Shown piece after piece: positions 26,466-34,733 of a stretch of DNA of 64,000 nucleotides. Origin of the DNA: Paenibacillus sp. R14(2021) (GTDB lineage Bacteria > Bacillota > Bacilli > Paenibacillales > Paenibacillaceae). Below the pieces are notes generated by a model. The model saw only the letters and a program-made list of their open reading frames with translations, was not told the origin of the DNA and searched no databases. Position numbers and translations under genes: made by a program. The DNA is taken from contig NZ_CP080269.1 in assembly GCF_019431355.1 (NCBI RefSeq), positions 930,001 to 994,000 of the forward strand. Direction: 5' to 3'. Every line of letters begins with the position of its first letter. Position 1 is the first letter of the stretch.

Positions 26466-27431
26466 TCATTCTTCCAAAACGTGAATCGCTTTTTTGGCAA
26501 ATGCGGCAATTTCGAGTCGCTCCAATGTTTTACAATATTCTTTCTTAATCTCTCCGTCCATCATTTCTATGTCATCTTCTAAATAATCCACTACACGTAT
26601 ATCTCCTTGAAACCAATCCCCCGGTTCTGCTGCTGGCTGGCTTACATTTTTCCAAGCAACCTCCATTTTGGGGCTGTAAAATCTTTTTGCATCGTTGTGG
26701 ATTTGGCACGATTTTAACCTTAATGGGTAGGTAATTCCCGCCACACCTTCATTTACACTGTTAAATAGATGTGGCCAGTAATCCTTCCTTGACCCCGTAT
26801 GCGGATTACGTTTTGCCCATTCCAAGGCCTGTATATTAAATTCCTGATTCTTAAATAAAACGGCATAGAGCTTTTTTCCAAATAAAATTCGCTCATGGAG
26901 AGACTGGAATTGGTATAGAGTCTGCCCCTTAAAATGATTACCTTCAGCAGGAAAAAGAATTTGATTCAATGACAGCAAATCTTGAAGGTGAAATTCAATT
27001 TTATTTAAAACTTCTTTTTGATAATAGGGGTTTTGAATGACCCTTTTTTCCAAGTAACTTTGTTCATTAATTACTAGTCCTACACAATGAATATGCGTAT
27101 CTCGGGCTCTCCAAAAATAGTTCCAAATCGCTTCCATGAAAATAGAAACCTTCAGTTGAGGCAGTAAATAAAACAGGGGTCTATTTTTCTTTAAACTCTC
27201 TTCATATAGCAGAAATTGCGGGTATACATCTTGGAAAATCAGCCAATTGCCGCGTTCTAAAAAACGGAAAAATAAGTTCCGCTCCTTTTCTGAGAGCAGT
27301 TTAGTAAGAAACTCTCCCTTTAGATCGGTCATATTCCAGCCGCCATTTCGAGATACCATATGACCTAAGAAGGCCCAATGGATTTCAGGGTGACGGAGAT
27401 AAAATGCAAGATATGCTTTTGTTCTAGTCAC
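26466..27431 (-). CDS. DUF2515 family protein, YppC-like (main reading frame)
   Basis: A 321-residue frame with the family hallmark NVTRTKAYLAFYLRHPEIHW then GHMVSRNGGWNMTDLKGE near its start. YppC in Bacillus is an uncharacterised cytoplasmic protein about this size. The frame is open upstream of GTG 27431 for more than 55 codons with plausible sequence (KKLLDKISWITQDLNLNN), but contains no ATG, GTG or TTG there; the true start lies in another frame (see next entry). So the gene is either frameshifted or uses slippage. The C-terminus appears complete. Confidence 0.75.
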   Translation of the reverse strand: MTRTKAYLAFYLRHPEIHWAFLGHMVSRNGGWNMTDLKGEFLTKLLSEKERNLFFRFLERGNWLIFQDVYPQFLLYEESLKKNRPLFYLLPQLKVSIFMEAIWNYFWRARDTHIHCVGLVINEQSYLEKRVIQNPYYQKEVLNKIEFHLQDLLSLNQILFPAEGNHFKGQTLYQFQSLHERILFGKKLYAVLFKNQEFNIQALEWAKRNPHTGSRKDYWPHLFNSVNEGVAGITYPLRLKSCQIHNDAKRFYSPKMEVAWKNVSQPAAEPGDWFQGDIRVVDYLEDDIEMMDGEIKKEYCKTLERLEIAAFAKKAIHVLEE

Positions 27432-27613
27432 ATTATTAAGGTTAAGGTCTTGGGTAATCCAACTAATTTTGTCTAGGAGCTTTTTCTCTGAAAGAGTTAA
27501 CTCATTCGAGATGTCTGGGGAGTGTTTTTTTCTTTTCTTTAATTCCTCGCGGATCGTTTCAAGCGGTGTTTTTTGACGGTTTCTTGTAAATAAGATAGAT
27601 GCTCCCCTCCCAT
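27432..27613 (-). other. Displaced N-terminal part of the YppC-like gene
   Basis: From ATG 27613 the frame reads MGGEHLSYLQETVKK, and then after a run of six A the sequence makes sense only in the minus-one frame (TPLETIREELKKRKK ...) that joins the main DUF2515 frame. Adding one A, or slipping back one base on AAAAAA, restores a continuous protein of about 380 residues. Confidence 0.55.
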
Positions 27614-27680
27614 TTGAATTCTCTAATGTATAGACGAATATGTATATCTAAAGAGATGTAACGGGAGAAGGAGTGCTGGA

Positions 27681-27818
27681 ATGATGGACACGATGAAGGG
27701 GATAAGCGGATCATTGAAACAATACGAAAAGAGCAGTCACCCGATGGATCGCGGGTTTAACTGTTTGACACGTGTATTTCTACCGATGCTTATCTGTTTA
27801 TTTTATTACGGATTTTAG
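27681..27818 (+). CDS. Small protein with C-terminal membrane helix (45 residues)
   Basis: ATG 27681 follows AAGGAG. The first 28 residues are polar (DTMKGISGSLKQYEKSSHPM) and the last 15 form a hydrophobic segment (VFLPMLICLFYYGF). No family recognised. It is divergent from the YppC-like gene. The next 240 bases up to the repeat element show nothing. Confidence 0.4.
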   Translation: MMDTMKGISGSLKQYEKSSHPMDRGFNCLTRVFLPMLICLFYYGF

Positions 27819-28058
27819 AGATTAATGTTGAATTAATTGGAGGGTTTGCCAAAGGAATCTAAGCAAACAGCAGCATAATGTTAGCGACTGCATGTTCGAA
27901 CACCAAGTCCAAAAAAAGATATGGGGGAGCTGTATAGCTAGCTTTAGATGCATATATGCCAATTGATAAAGCCCTAAAAATATTTTTATAAATACAAAGC
28001 TGAAGTAACGGAGGCATCTTATGAATAACTAGAAGCCAAAGGGCTGCACGACCCCCAA

Positions 28059-28270
28059 TGTCGGGTGACAAGTACATAATCTCATTAATGGCCGCGTATA
28101 TCGCGGCTTTTTGTATTTATGGGATAAAGTTCTTGTCAAAACCAAATGACAAGAACTTTATCCCATTACCGAAATTGACAAGAACATGGTCTCATTCCCG
28201 CGAAAAGCTTGGAAAGCGTATTAATGAAGGCAGCAAGCCGGAAAATGACCAACTGAACTTCGTTGAACTT
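28059..28270. repeat. Hairpin-array element, copy E
   Basis: A complete 212-bp copy. TGTCGGGTGACAAGTACATA start, hairpin GCCGCG/CGCGGC with T run, perfect 20-bp arms at 28119-28138 and 28147-28166 (ATGGGATAAAGTTCTTGTCA and complement), direct motif TTGACAAGAACATGGTCTCATT, and the outer segment shared with copy B ending CTTCGTTGAACT. Confidence 0.8.
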
Positions 28271-28484
28271 AACGCAACTTCCCAAGTAATGGGAGCGTCA
28301 AAGTAAGGGATAAAGGTTGTGGGATATTAACACACAAATAGAAGGCGACACATTAAAAGCTGCTTCATTTTCTGGAGTACATTTAGGTTAGAGGGAATGG
28401 TTAGCTTTGGTTTCGAAATTATGCAGTCTAGTTACACAACGTACAGTGGTCATTACTTTATCAATTATATAAGGAGGCATAAGA

Positions 28485-28604
28485 ATGAAAAAACGAATTA
28501 TATTGTTGGCTAGCTCGTCATTAGTTATTTTGTTAACGGTACTTATAGTTACAATAAGTAAAAACCCTAAGCATATATATTTATTACCTGAAAATCGACG
28601 GTAA
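28485..28604 (+). pseudogene. N-terminal remnant of a small exported protein
   Basis: ATG 28485 follows AAGGAGG. The product is a membrane or signal segment (KKRIILLASSSLVILLTVLI) followed by KHIYLLPE and then a stop. The last part resembles the opening of DUF6843-type proteins. It is cut at about 28596, where an unrelated endolysin fragment begins. Confidence 0.45.
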
Positions 28605-28960
28605 TCGTAACAGTCGAAAAGATTGGGATGAATTTGCGAAAGAGATCGGTTTCAGTTGGGGGGGCGATTGGGTGCAATTCGTCGATCCACCACATCTGGA
28701 GATGACGTTCGGCATTTCGACAGCACAGTTCCGCGCCGGCTCTCAGCCAACAGCTGATCAGATCGCGGCAGCAGCCGCAAAAATCGAGGAGGGCGAGATC
28801 ATGTTAGATACGGAGGTCGCAAAGCCGATTATAAAAACATGGCTTTCTCCGGCATGCTTTTCGGCGAAGGATCAAAAACAAAAGGATTATATTCACTCGC
28901 TAACGAGTTAAGTGAAGGCTGCAGGAATCCCTCAGGAGTAAGCGACATATGAATCAATAC
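28596..28960 (+). pseudogene. Endolysin / M15 peptidase C-terminal remnant with frameshift
   Basis: The frame reads RKDWDEFAKEIGFSWGGDW then FVDPPHLEMTFG, matching the end of CwlK/Ply500-type L-alanyl-D-glutamate peptidases, where the final PPHLEM histidine binds zinc. The first zinc ligands are missing. A further Ala-rich linker and AKPIIKTWLSPA ... DQKQKDYIHSL follow, and the frame then breaks near 28905. The source was probably a prophage or a cell-wall hydrolase gene. Confidence 0.65.
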
Positions 28961-28985
28961 AGCTCCCCACAAATTGCTACAATAA

Positions 28986-29013
28986 AGCAGCCGAATGAAC
29001 GTTCGGCTGCTTT
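28986..29013 (+). terminator. Terminator behind the endolysin remnant
   Basis: Stem AGCAGCCGAA/TTCGGCTGCT, six-base loop, then TTTTGTTT. Confidence 0.8.
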
Positions 29014-29162
29014 TGTTTAAAATTCGAGCAGTTGCTAGACATGAAGGAGACGTTACCTGGCCAGAAGCTGTACAATCCGTATTCATTACGGCGATCGCCA
29101 GGCTCAGAGTACAGATGTAGTAACTATCCAATGCCAAATATGGAAACGAGAGTAGGAATGTC

Positions 29163-29490
29163 ATGACGATTAACTTTGAAGTTGCCGCGGTAGTTTCGGC
29201 AATCTTGTGGCCGATAATCCTTTTAATTATCGTTTTGGTTTTTCGAGAGCAGCTGCGAGTGGGTAGCTGTAAACACAGAGCAAAAGATTTTTGAACATGC
29301 CCACTGGCTTAACGGTATTCTGCTTGAAGAGCTCTTAGAGGATGAACTTATTATGGAGACAAAGGTCAAGGAGGTTAAGATTAACAAACAAACTCAGGCG
29401 GATTTGATTTTGCTAGGAGAGTTCATTACTATAACTTCATATAATGGGCGTTTTCATAAACTGCTCGAGCGATCAAAAATTTTGGAGTAG
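29163..29490 (+). pseudogene. Remnant of an unidentified membrane protein and adjoining frame
   Basis: Two overlapping frames. ATG 29163-29294 encodes TINFEVAAVVSAILWPIILL, a membrane segment ending in VFREQL. A second frame up to stop 29490 reads EQKIFEHAHWLNGILLEELL and later LILLGEFITITSYNGRF without its own start. They may be one broken gene. I do not recognise the family. The preceding 29030-29160 piece (TWPEAVQSVFITAIA) may belong to the same decay. Confidence 0.35.
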
Positions 29491-29706
29491 GTCATTCAAC
29501 AGTCGCAAGCAAAAATGAGGCGCTTAAAGAACTTTACAGTTCTCAAGAAATCCTGGATTCATTCGGGACTTTTGTATATTAGCCGGGAATTATCTCTCAT
29601 TTGATATAGAAGATGGTATAGTAGAAATATATGTCTGTCTGGAATCGATACCAGATAGATAGTGGACAACTTCACTTCAAGACAAATACCATATTGGAGG
29701 CTGCGT

Positions 29707-31275
29707 ATGACCCAGTCTATGTTTAACGGAACGATTAGTCGCGACACGTTGGAGAGCTACCTTTCGCGAGCGGTCACGGCAGCGGATCTGGTCAACAGCA
29801 CGACGTTGGACGACGATTTGAGAATGATAGGTAACATCGGCGCCAAGTTTCTCGGCCGCGCCGCGGGTGTGTGGTTGCTGGAACCGGATGATGACGCGCA
29901 TTTCCAGAACTCACGGGCGCTTGCGGAACGCGTGCACGAGCTCGACCCGGACATTATGCTGCAGACGTGCATTTTTGAAGCCATTTTCACCGGCGTGGAG
30001 AATATTGAAATACCGGTTTGGGTTTTCGAGGCATTTCAATTGCCGGTCGAACAGCGTACGTTCCGTTACGCGGACATGTTGTTCGCTTCGAAGCCGCATG
30101 GCTTCGTGTGGGATGGGGACGGCGGCATTCCGAACATGAATAAGCTGGAGACGCAGCTATGGTTCTACTACAGGGCGGCGCGTTATATTGATGCGGGGTA
30201 CGAAGCGATCCATATGGGGCAAGTCCATTTATATACCGCCGAAGACAACGGGTTTAAGAAAACGACTGCATTGTTCCAGAAGATAAGGGACTACGCCAGA
30301 GACCATGCAAGACGAGGCATCGTGCTGCTTGATGCGCATACGCACGGGGTGAATATTAACGGCACGCTATTGTTCGACTTTCATTCCATGCCTTATTCGC
30401 GAATGCCGATCTTGGATCAGACAGGAGACAAGATCGCGCTGGTGCAAGAAGGGTTCAGCGAAGGCGGCGTAACGCCAAGCGGCTGGATTTGCGATACCTT
30501 GCCGATGTTGATGGAGCTCGATAATTGGGGAGGGAAGTTCTTCAGCGAAAGCGACGGTATTCCGTATGAACGCCGAGCCTGGATGGAGTGGTGGGGCTAC
30601 GATCAGATTGCATGGTTTGCCTCGCAGGATCCAGAGAGCCGCAATCAATTCTTGGTCTATGCGTTCCAATGGACGGCCGTGAACAACATCCATGCGTATT
30701 TGCAAATGCCGGTCCGCAGAACATTGGGCAGCTGCCACATCTCGATGCCGACAAGCGGCGAAAGCGAAGCGATATCCTGCTGTTATCAAGCCAATCAGGC
30801 TAGCGCCGGCTGTCCGCTCGGATTCGGTCAGGAAGAGACGATCAAGCGGCTTTGGCAATCGGAACAAAATCTCCGAGGCCGAGGAAGCAACCCGATACCA
30901 AATGCATCCTATGGCGCTACGAACGATTTCGATCCGGAGACCGGCGTCAAGCTTCCGGCCCGCGTCATCCTATACGGCAGCTTCCAACATCAAGTCGGTG
31001 CGATCAATTTTGATTCCAACAGCGAGACAACCCGCATGTACTATAAGGGGAATGGCCTTTATCGGCGCACGTTCGTATTTCCGTTCCGAGGCGCGTTCGA
31101 TTATGCGGTAGCTCCTTATGGAACCTTGTCTCAGACGTATTCGATCGACAGCTACCCTCGAAGCGGGTCTTCGACAAAGTCGACGTTGATCGTAGAACGG
31201 GAAAACGAAGTCGTTGAATTCGTCTTCGACTTCACCAAGCGACAACTTACCGCTCATGTAGTCGAAGCGCTATAA
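29707..31275 (+). CDS. Large protein of unknown function, possibly glycoside-hydrolase-like
   Basis: A 522-residue cytoplasmic protein with no signal peptide. ATG 29707 follows TTGGAGG; an extension to 29662 lacks a site. The first 370 residues show an alternating strand-helix pattern with acidic and aromatic residues (VWLLEPDDDAHF, FVWDGDGGIPNMN, YIDAGYEAIHMGQ, RRGIVLLDAHTHG, MEWWGYDQIAWFAS) that fits a TIM-barrel hydrolase; the last 90 look like a beta-sandwich (RVILYGSFQH ... FEFVFDF-like end). This is inference only. It has no operon partner. High GC compared with its flanks, and codon use is regular, so the gene appears intact. Confidence 0.7.
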   Translation: MTQSMFNGTISRDTLESYLSRAVTAADLVNSTTLDDDLRMIGNIGAKFLGRAAGVWLLEPDDDAHFQNSRALAERVHELDPDIMLQTCIFEAIFTGVENIEIPVWVFEAFQLPVEQRTFRYADMLFASKPHGFVWDGDGGIPNMNKLETQLWFYYRAARYIDAGYEAIHMGQVHLYTAEDNGFKKTTALFQKIRDYARDHARRGIVLLDAHTHGVNINGTLLFDFHSMPYSRMPILDQTGDKIALVQEGFSEGGVTPSGWICDTLPMLMELDNWGGKFFSESDGIPYERRAWMEWWGYDQIAWFASQDPESRNQFLVYAFQWTAVNNIHAYLQMPVRRTLGSCHISMPTSGESEAISCCYQANQASAGCPLGFGQEETIKRLWQSEQNLRGRGSNPIPNASYGATNDFDPETGVKLPARVILYGSFQHQVGAINFDSNSETTRMYYKGNGLYRRTFVFPFRGAFDYAVAPYGTLSQTYSIDSYPRSGSSTKSTLIVERENEVVEFVFDFTKRQLTAHVVEAL

Positions 31276-31389
31276 TCCTGTGCGTGTTTAACCGTGATAA
31301 ATTTGATTTGATTATATTTCTTTATGTACCTAAAGAAATAAGACTACTAAGGTTAAAAGAAAGAGAATATCAAAGATATGGCGAAACAG

Positions 31390-31505
31390 AATGCCGCGTT
31401 AATCGCGGTTTTTTTGTTTTATGGGATAAAGTTCCTTGTCAAAGTCATATGACATGAACTTTATCTCATTCCCAAAATTGACAAGAACATTATGACATTC
31501 CCGAC
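31390..31505. repeat. Hairpin-array element, copy F
   Basis: A partial copy lacking the TGTCGGG end. It has CCGCG/CGCGG with T run, arms ATGGGATAAAGTTCCTTGTCA and TGACATGAACTTTAT (imperfect) and a last motif TTGACAAGAACATTATGACATTCCCGAC written here in two parts. It is the most eroded of the longer copies. The bases from 31506 to 31660 show nothing. Confidence 0.65.
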
Positions 31506-31664
31506 AGCGCCGGTTTATGATGCTGCCGACGCAGCAACGAACAGCACGGCGGACGCAATGAATGAAGCATTTTGGAGGTGCGCGTTTGGTGCCTTGGTTA
31601 GGGTGCACTTCAAAGTCACGAGTCCATTTGCGGGAGGATCGGCATTCTTGATTCTCCCATCGGG

Positions 31665-31711
31665 ACAAAAAATCCCTAAGGATGACTCTGATCAAGTCGT
31701 CCTTAGGGATA
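31665..31711 (-). terminator. Terminator of the minus-strand lipoprotein gene
   Basis: On the minus strand, ATCCCTAAGGACGACT pairs with AGTCATCCTTAGGGAT (one G-U) and is followed by TTTTTT. Confidence 0.85.
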
Positions 31712-31735
31712 TGCGATGCATGATTATCCACAGTC

Positions 31736-32137
31736 TTACTCTTTATCGATTGATGTGATTGAGTCTTCTTTGTACCGATACTTTATTTTCGTGCCTTTTT
31801 CCCATTTAGAAACCTTGTCGGCAATCTCAGCGCTGACCTGATAGGAAAGAGGACCCATGTCGGTTTCGATTTCTACGGACTTGTCAGCATTGATTCCGTT
31901 GAATACGCCGGATATCTCGGTAGGAGCATCTTCTTCTGAAACAGTTTCGTTTGCAGACGAACCGTTGTTCGCAGCAGCCGAGTTGTCAACTGTGTTGTCA
32001 CCAGCGGCGTTTGTCGATGCATTCACCGCAGTATTACCACCGGCATTGTTGTTGCTGTTACCACACGCTGTTCCAAGAATAACTAATGAGAGAACGAAAG
32101 CAGTGCAGGTCAGGTTTTTGACGAGTTTATTTTTCAT
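31736..32137 (-). CDS. Small lipoprotein of unknown function
   Basis: A 133-residue lipoprotein with lipobox LGTAC near residue 24, then a 55-residue Asn/Ala/Thr-rich linker and a compact domain (EISGVFNGINADKSVEIETD ... GTKIKYRYKEDSITSI) that looks like a small beta-barrel of OB type. The ATG at 32137 lies nine bases after GGAGGTG. It acts at the outer face of the membrane. The domain has no known function that I can assign. Transcribed alone, with a terminator. Confidence 0.75.
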   Translation of the reverse strand: MKNKLVKNLTCTAFVLSLVILGTACGNSNNNAGGNTAVNASTNAAGDNTVDNSAAANNGSSANETVSEEDAPTEISGVFNGINADKSVEIETDMGPLSYQVSAEIADKVSKWEKGTKIKYRYKEDSITSIDKE

Positions 32138-32217
32138 GATTTTCACCTCCAGCGAAGTTAAACGTGACCCATTATGAAAAGTTTCGCAAACGAATCGTAA
32201 ATAATTTGTAAATTCAC

Positions 32218-32484
32218 TTGATTAAACAAAGCGATCAGGAAAAATGTTTAAAACTGATACAAAAGTACACGGTCATATATCGCGCTGGGGAATCAACCAT
32301 GGCAGATGCGGCTAAGGAACTGGACGTTCAGAGACTGCTTAAATTATATAAACTGCCACCAAAAACGTCCATATGTCATTCGTTCAAGGGTAGCACGGCG
32401 GCTGGGGCGTGGGGGATGACGGTGCGTACCTACCGCGGCGACTATACGTCCATCGGCCAGTTCGGCTGGGACGGAGAAAGGTAA
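32218..32484 (+). pseudogene. Remnant of a beta-lactamase-fold serine hydrolase
   Basis: The last third of this frame reads GAWGMTVRTYRGDYTSIGQFGWDG, the conserved late segment of class C beta-lactamase-like serine hydrolases. The first part (KCLKLIQKYTVIYRAG) is unrelated. The catalytic SxxK and YxN motifs are absent and the frame ends in the following gene's terminator region. Confidence 0.5.
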
Positions 32485-32536
32485 TCATGAAAGCGATACA
32501 GATCTGCAGTATGGCTGTTATTAGTGTTTTGCATTC

Positions 32537-33649
32537 TTAATCGGGTTGTATGGTCTTTGATTTTTCCTTTGGGATTTTGCTGCGAACCAAATAAAGGATA
32601 AATAGCAGCGGGATGTACGCATAAACAAAATAAAATCCAATCTCGGCTACATTTTTTCCTAACCAATTGATTTTATCGTGATCGTTGATTGGAAGAGAGG
32701 CCAGGAAGATAGCGATCAGGATAAGGAATAGCGACCATGTGGGTTTAAGATTCGTCATTCTTTTTATTATTCTTGTGCAGCTCCAAATCGAGAGACAAAG
32801 CATGGGGATAATAATCATCAGCCAAATACAGATAAAAATAAATTCAATCCTTTCTATAAATGAAAACTCAATCACTTTCAGCATGACCAAGGTTGGCCAG
32901 TAGGTATGCATTAACAGCCCCGGACTAAAATACATGAAGGTTACGAATATGAGGACGGAGTACTTGAGCGTGATAATAAATAAACCGAGATGGGCCCATT
33001 TTACATTTTTCTCAGGGGCTTTGATAAATGGAAAATAAAGAAGTAAACTTTCGAATCCCATAAACAGGATGCCTGAGTATTTCGAAGACGCGAGCAGATC
33101 TTGGATCGAATGATTAAACATAGGCAATACATTAATAAAATGTCCATATTTGATATTGAAGTACAATAACAATGGCAGCAAAAAGGAGAAAATGACCCCA
33201 AAAAAACTATAGCCGACTAAGACTCGAAATCCTCCGGAAACGGTGTAATATAGGAGACAGACGAGTAAAAAAGCCAGCTCCCACGTTCTAAAGTTGGGAA
33301 ATATCCAAATTTGAATGATTTCGATATACCCGCGAAAGACAGTTAAAGCGAGTATAAAAAAGTAACCGACCAATACCAAGGAAACGGCGCTGCCTAGGAA
33401 TTTACCAAAAAGGATGCGATGCAAGTCGATGACATCTTTGGCCGGATTGCCAAGCATCTTAAAGATCATCCAAATGATGACATGAAGGCTTAGCCCCGTT
33501 AGAAGTACCGAGATCCAAGCATCGTTGCCGGCAAAAGCAAAAATGAAATGTTGAAAACTTAAGGCCCCCACCCCGACCAAAGAAGCATGGACGAGGAAAA
33601 ACACTAAGAAACCAGAAACCAAGTAGTTTTCCTTTACCATATTCTGCAC
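32537..33649 (-). CDS. gerKB: Spore germination permease subunit, GerAB/GerKB family
   Basis: Inner-membrane subunit of 370 residues with ten predicted helices, related to amino-acid permeases (APC fold), binding the germinant in the spore membrane. The first helix is FLVFFLVHASLVGVGALSF. The GTG start overlaps the stop of gerKC by one base and follows GGAGTGGGG, implying translational coupling. Which of the GerA, GerB or GerK receptors is closest cannot be told; the symbol denotes the family. Confidence 0.88.
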   Translation of the reverse strand: MQNMVKENYLVSGFLVFFLVHASLVGVGALSFQHFIFAFAGNDAWISVLLTGLSLHVIIWMIFKMLGNPAKDVIDLHRILFGKFLGSAVSLVLVGYFFILALTVFRGYIEIIQIWIFPNFRTWELAFLLVCLLYYTVSGGFRVLVGYSFFGVIFSFLLPLLLYFNIKYGHFINVLPMFNHSIQDLLASSKYSGILFMGFESLLLYFPFIKAPEKNVKWAHLGLFIITLKYSVLIFVTFMYFSPGLLMHTYWPTLVMLKVIEFSFIERIEFIFICIWLMIIIPMLCLSIWSCTRIIKRMTNLKPTWSLFLILIAIFLASLPINDHDKINWLGKNVAEIGFYFVYAYIPLLFILYLVRSKIPKEKSKTIQPD

Positions 33650-34710
33650 TAATGCCCCACTCCCAACGATAGTATCTTAACTTGTGTCCGCACATCAAAT
33701 TTTAGCTTTGGGTAAATGCGAGCATAAAATTTTTGCTCGTTCCAATCCCTGTGGCGAGTTCTATCAAGACTGCCTATCCCGATTGGATCGACATGATTCG
33801 TTTGGAAATATTCCAGCATGGCTTTAATTTCAGTCGTAAAGTGATTTTCGATTTGTTTCTTTACTTCAAGCATATCGTTGTTGTTTTCAAAAACGTTTAA
33901 GGTTGCCGGATAATCTCCAAGGTCAATATCGAGCTTCATTGAAATGAAGGCTTTTTCATTTTGTATGGTTATTTTAGGTTTCGAGTAAATAATTTTAAAT
34001 GAAATCAGCTCGTTTTGATCATTTTTGAAGGTATATCTGCTTGCGTGAATTTCGACTTTATCTTCTTTAAGAAGCTTAATGAATAGACCTCTTTTGTTTG
34101 TCAGCAAAAGCTTTAATTGATCGCCATGAAAAACGCCTACGCCATCCATTTGCAAAATACCTTTGGAGTCTTTGATCAAAATAGGCAAAAAAACATCTTG
34201 TCCTGCTCCAAAGTATTGGTCAAGAAATACATGGCCATTTGTTATCGGCGTATTCTCGTTCTCCATATTTTGTTTGATCAGATTGGATAAATAAGCAGGT
34301 GGATATTTTAACGTTTCGGCTAAGATATCACTCGCCTGACCGGTTGTTAACACAAGTGTAGAGCGATTACTAATAAGGGGATCTCGAACAATACTGCTGG
34401 CTAGATCTGAAATCCCCCTTCTTGCCAATTTTTCATTTATGACTAATGTCTGCAATTGACCGATTGCAATAGGGTGATCCGTTTGCGAAGCGAAAGGCGT
34501 AAAGGCCTCATTGAACGATTTCGATTTTCCTTCAAGCAATAATAATCTCGCTTTCTTTTCAAAAGCAAGATAAGTAGCGCTAACCTTAATTGTATCTCCT
34601 TGCAAGTCGTTACCGACGCTTTGTATGAGCTTAATCCGATCGACGATCTGTTCTTTTGCGCATCCGGATAATAAGAAGCAGCAGAAGAGAAGCGGGACAT
34701 ATTTTTTCAT
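33649..34710 (-). CDS. gerKC: Spore germination lipoprotein, GerAC/GerKC family
   Basis: A 353-residue lipoprotein subunit of the germinant receptor on the outer face of the spore inner membrane. The signal ends in lipobox LSGC (Cys 16). The three-domain body begins DRIKLIQSVGNDLQGD-like, with the conserved IGQLQTLVINEKLARRG near 100. The start follows AAGGGAATG. It lies between gerKA and gerKB, an A-C-B order known from several Bacillales operons. Confidence 0.9.
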   Translation of the reverse strand: MKKYVPLLFCCFLLSGCAKEQIVDRIKLIQSVGNDLQGDTIKVSATYLAFEKKARLLLLEGKSKSFNEAFTPFASQTDHPIAIGQLQTLVINEKLARRGISDLASSIVRDPLISNRSTLVLTTGQASDILAETLKYPPAYLSNLIKQNMENENTPITNGHVFLDQYFGAGQDVFLPILIKDSKGILQMDGVGVFHGDQLKLLLTNKRGLFIKLLKEDKVEIHASRYTFKNDQNELISFKIIYSKPKITIQNEKAFISMKLDIDLGDYPATLNVFENNNDMLEVKKQIENHFTTEIKAMLEYFQTNHVDPIGIGSLDRTRHRDWNEQKFYARIYPKLKFDVRTQVKILSLGVGH

Positions 34711-34733
34711 TGGCGCATTCCCTTACTCGAAAT

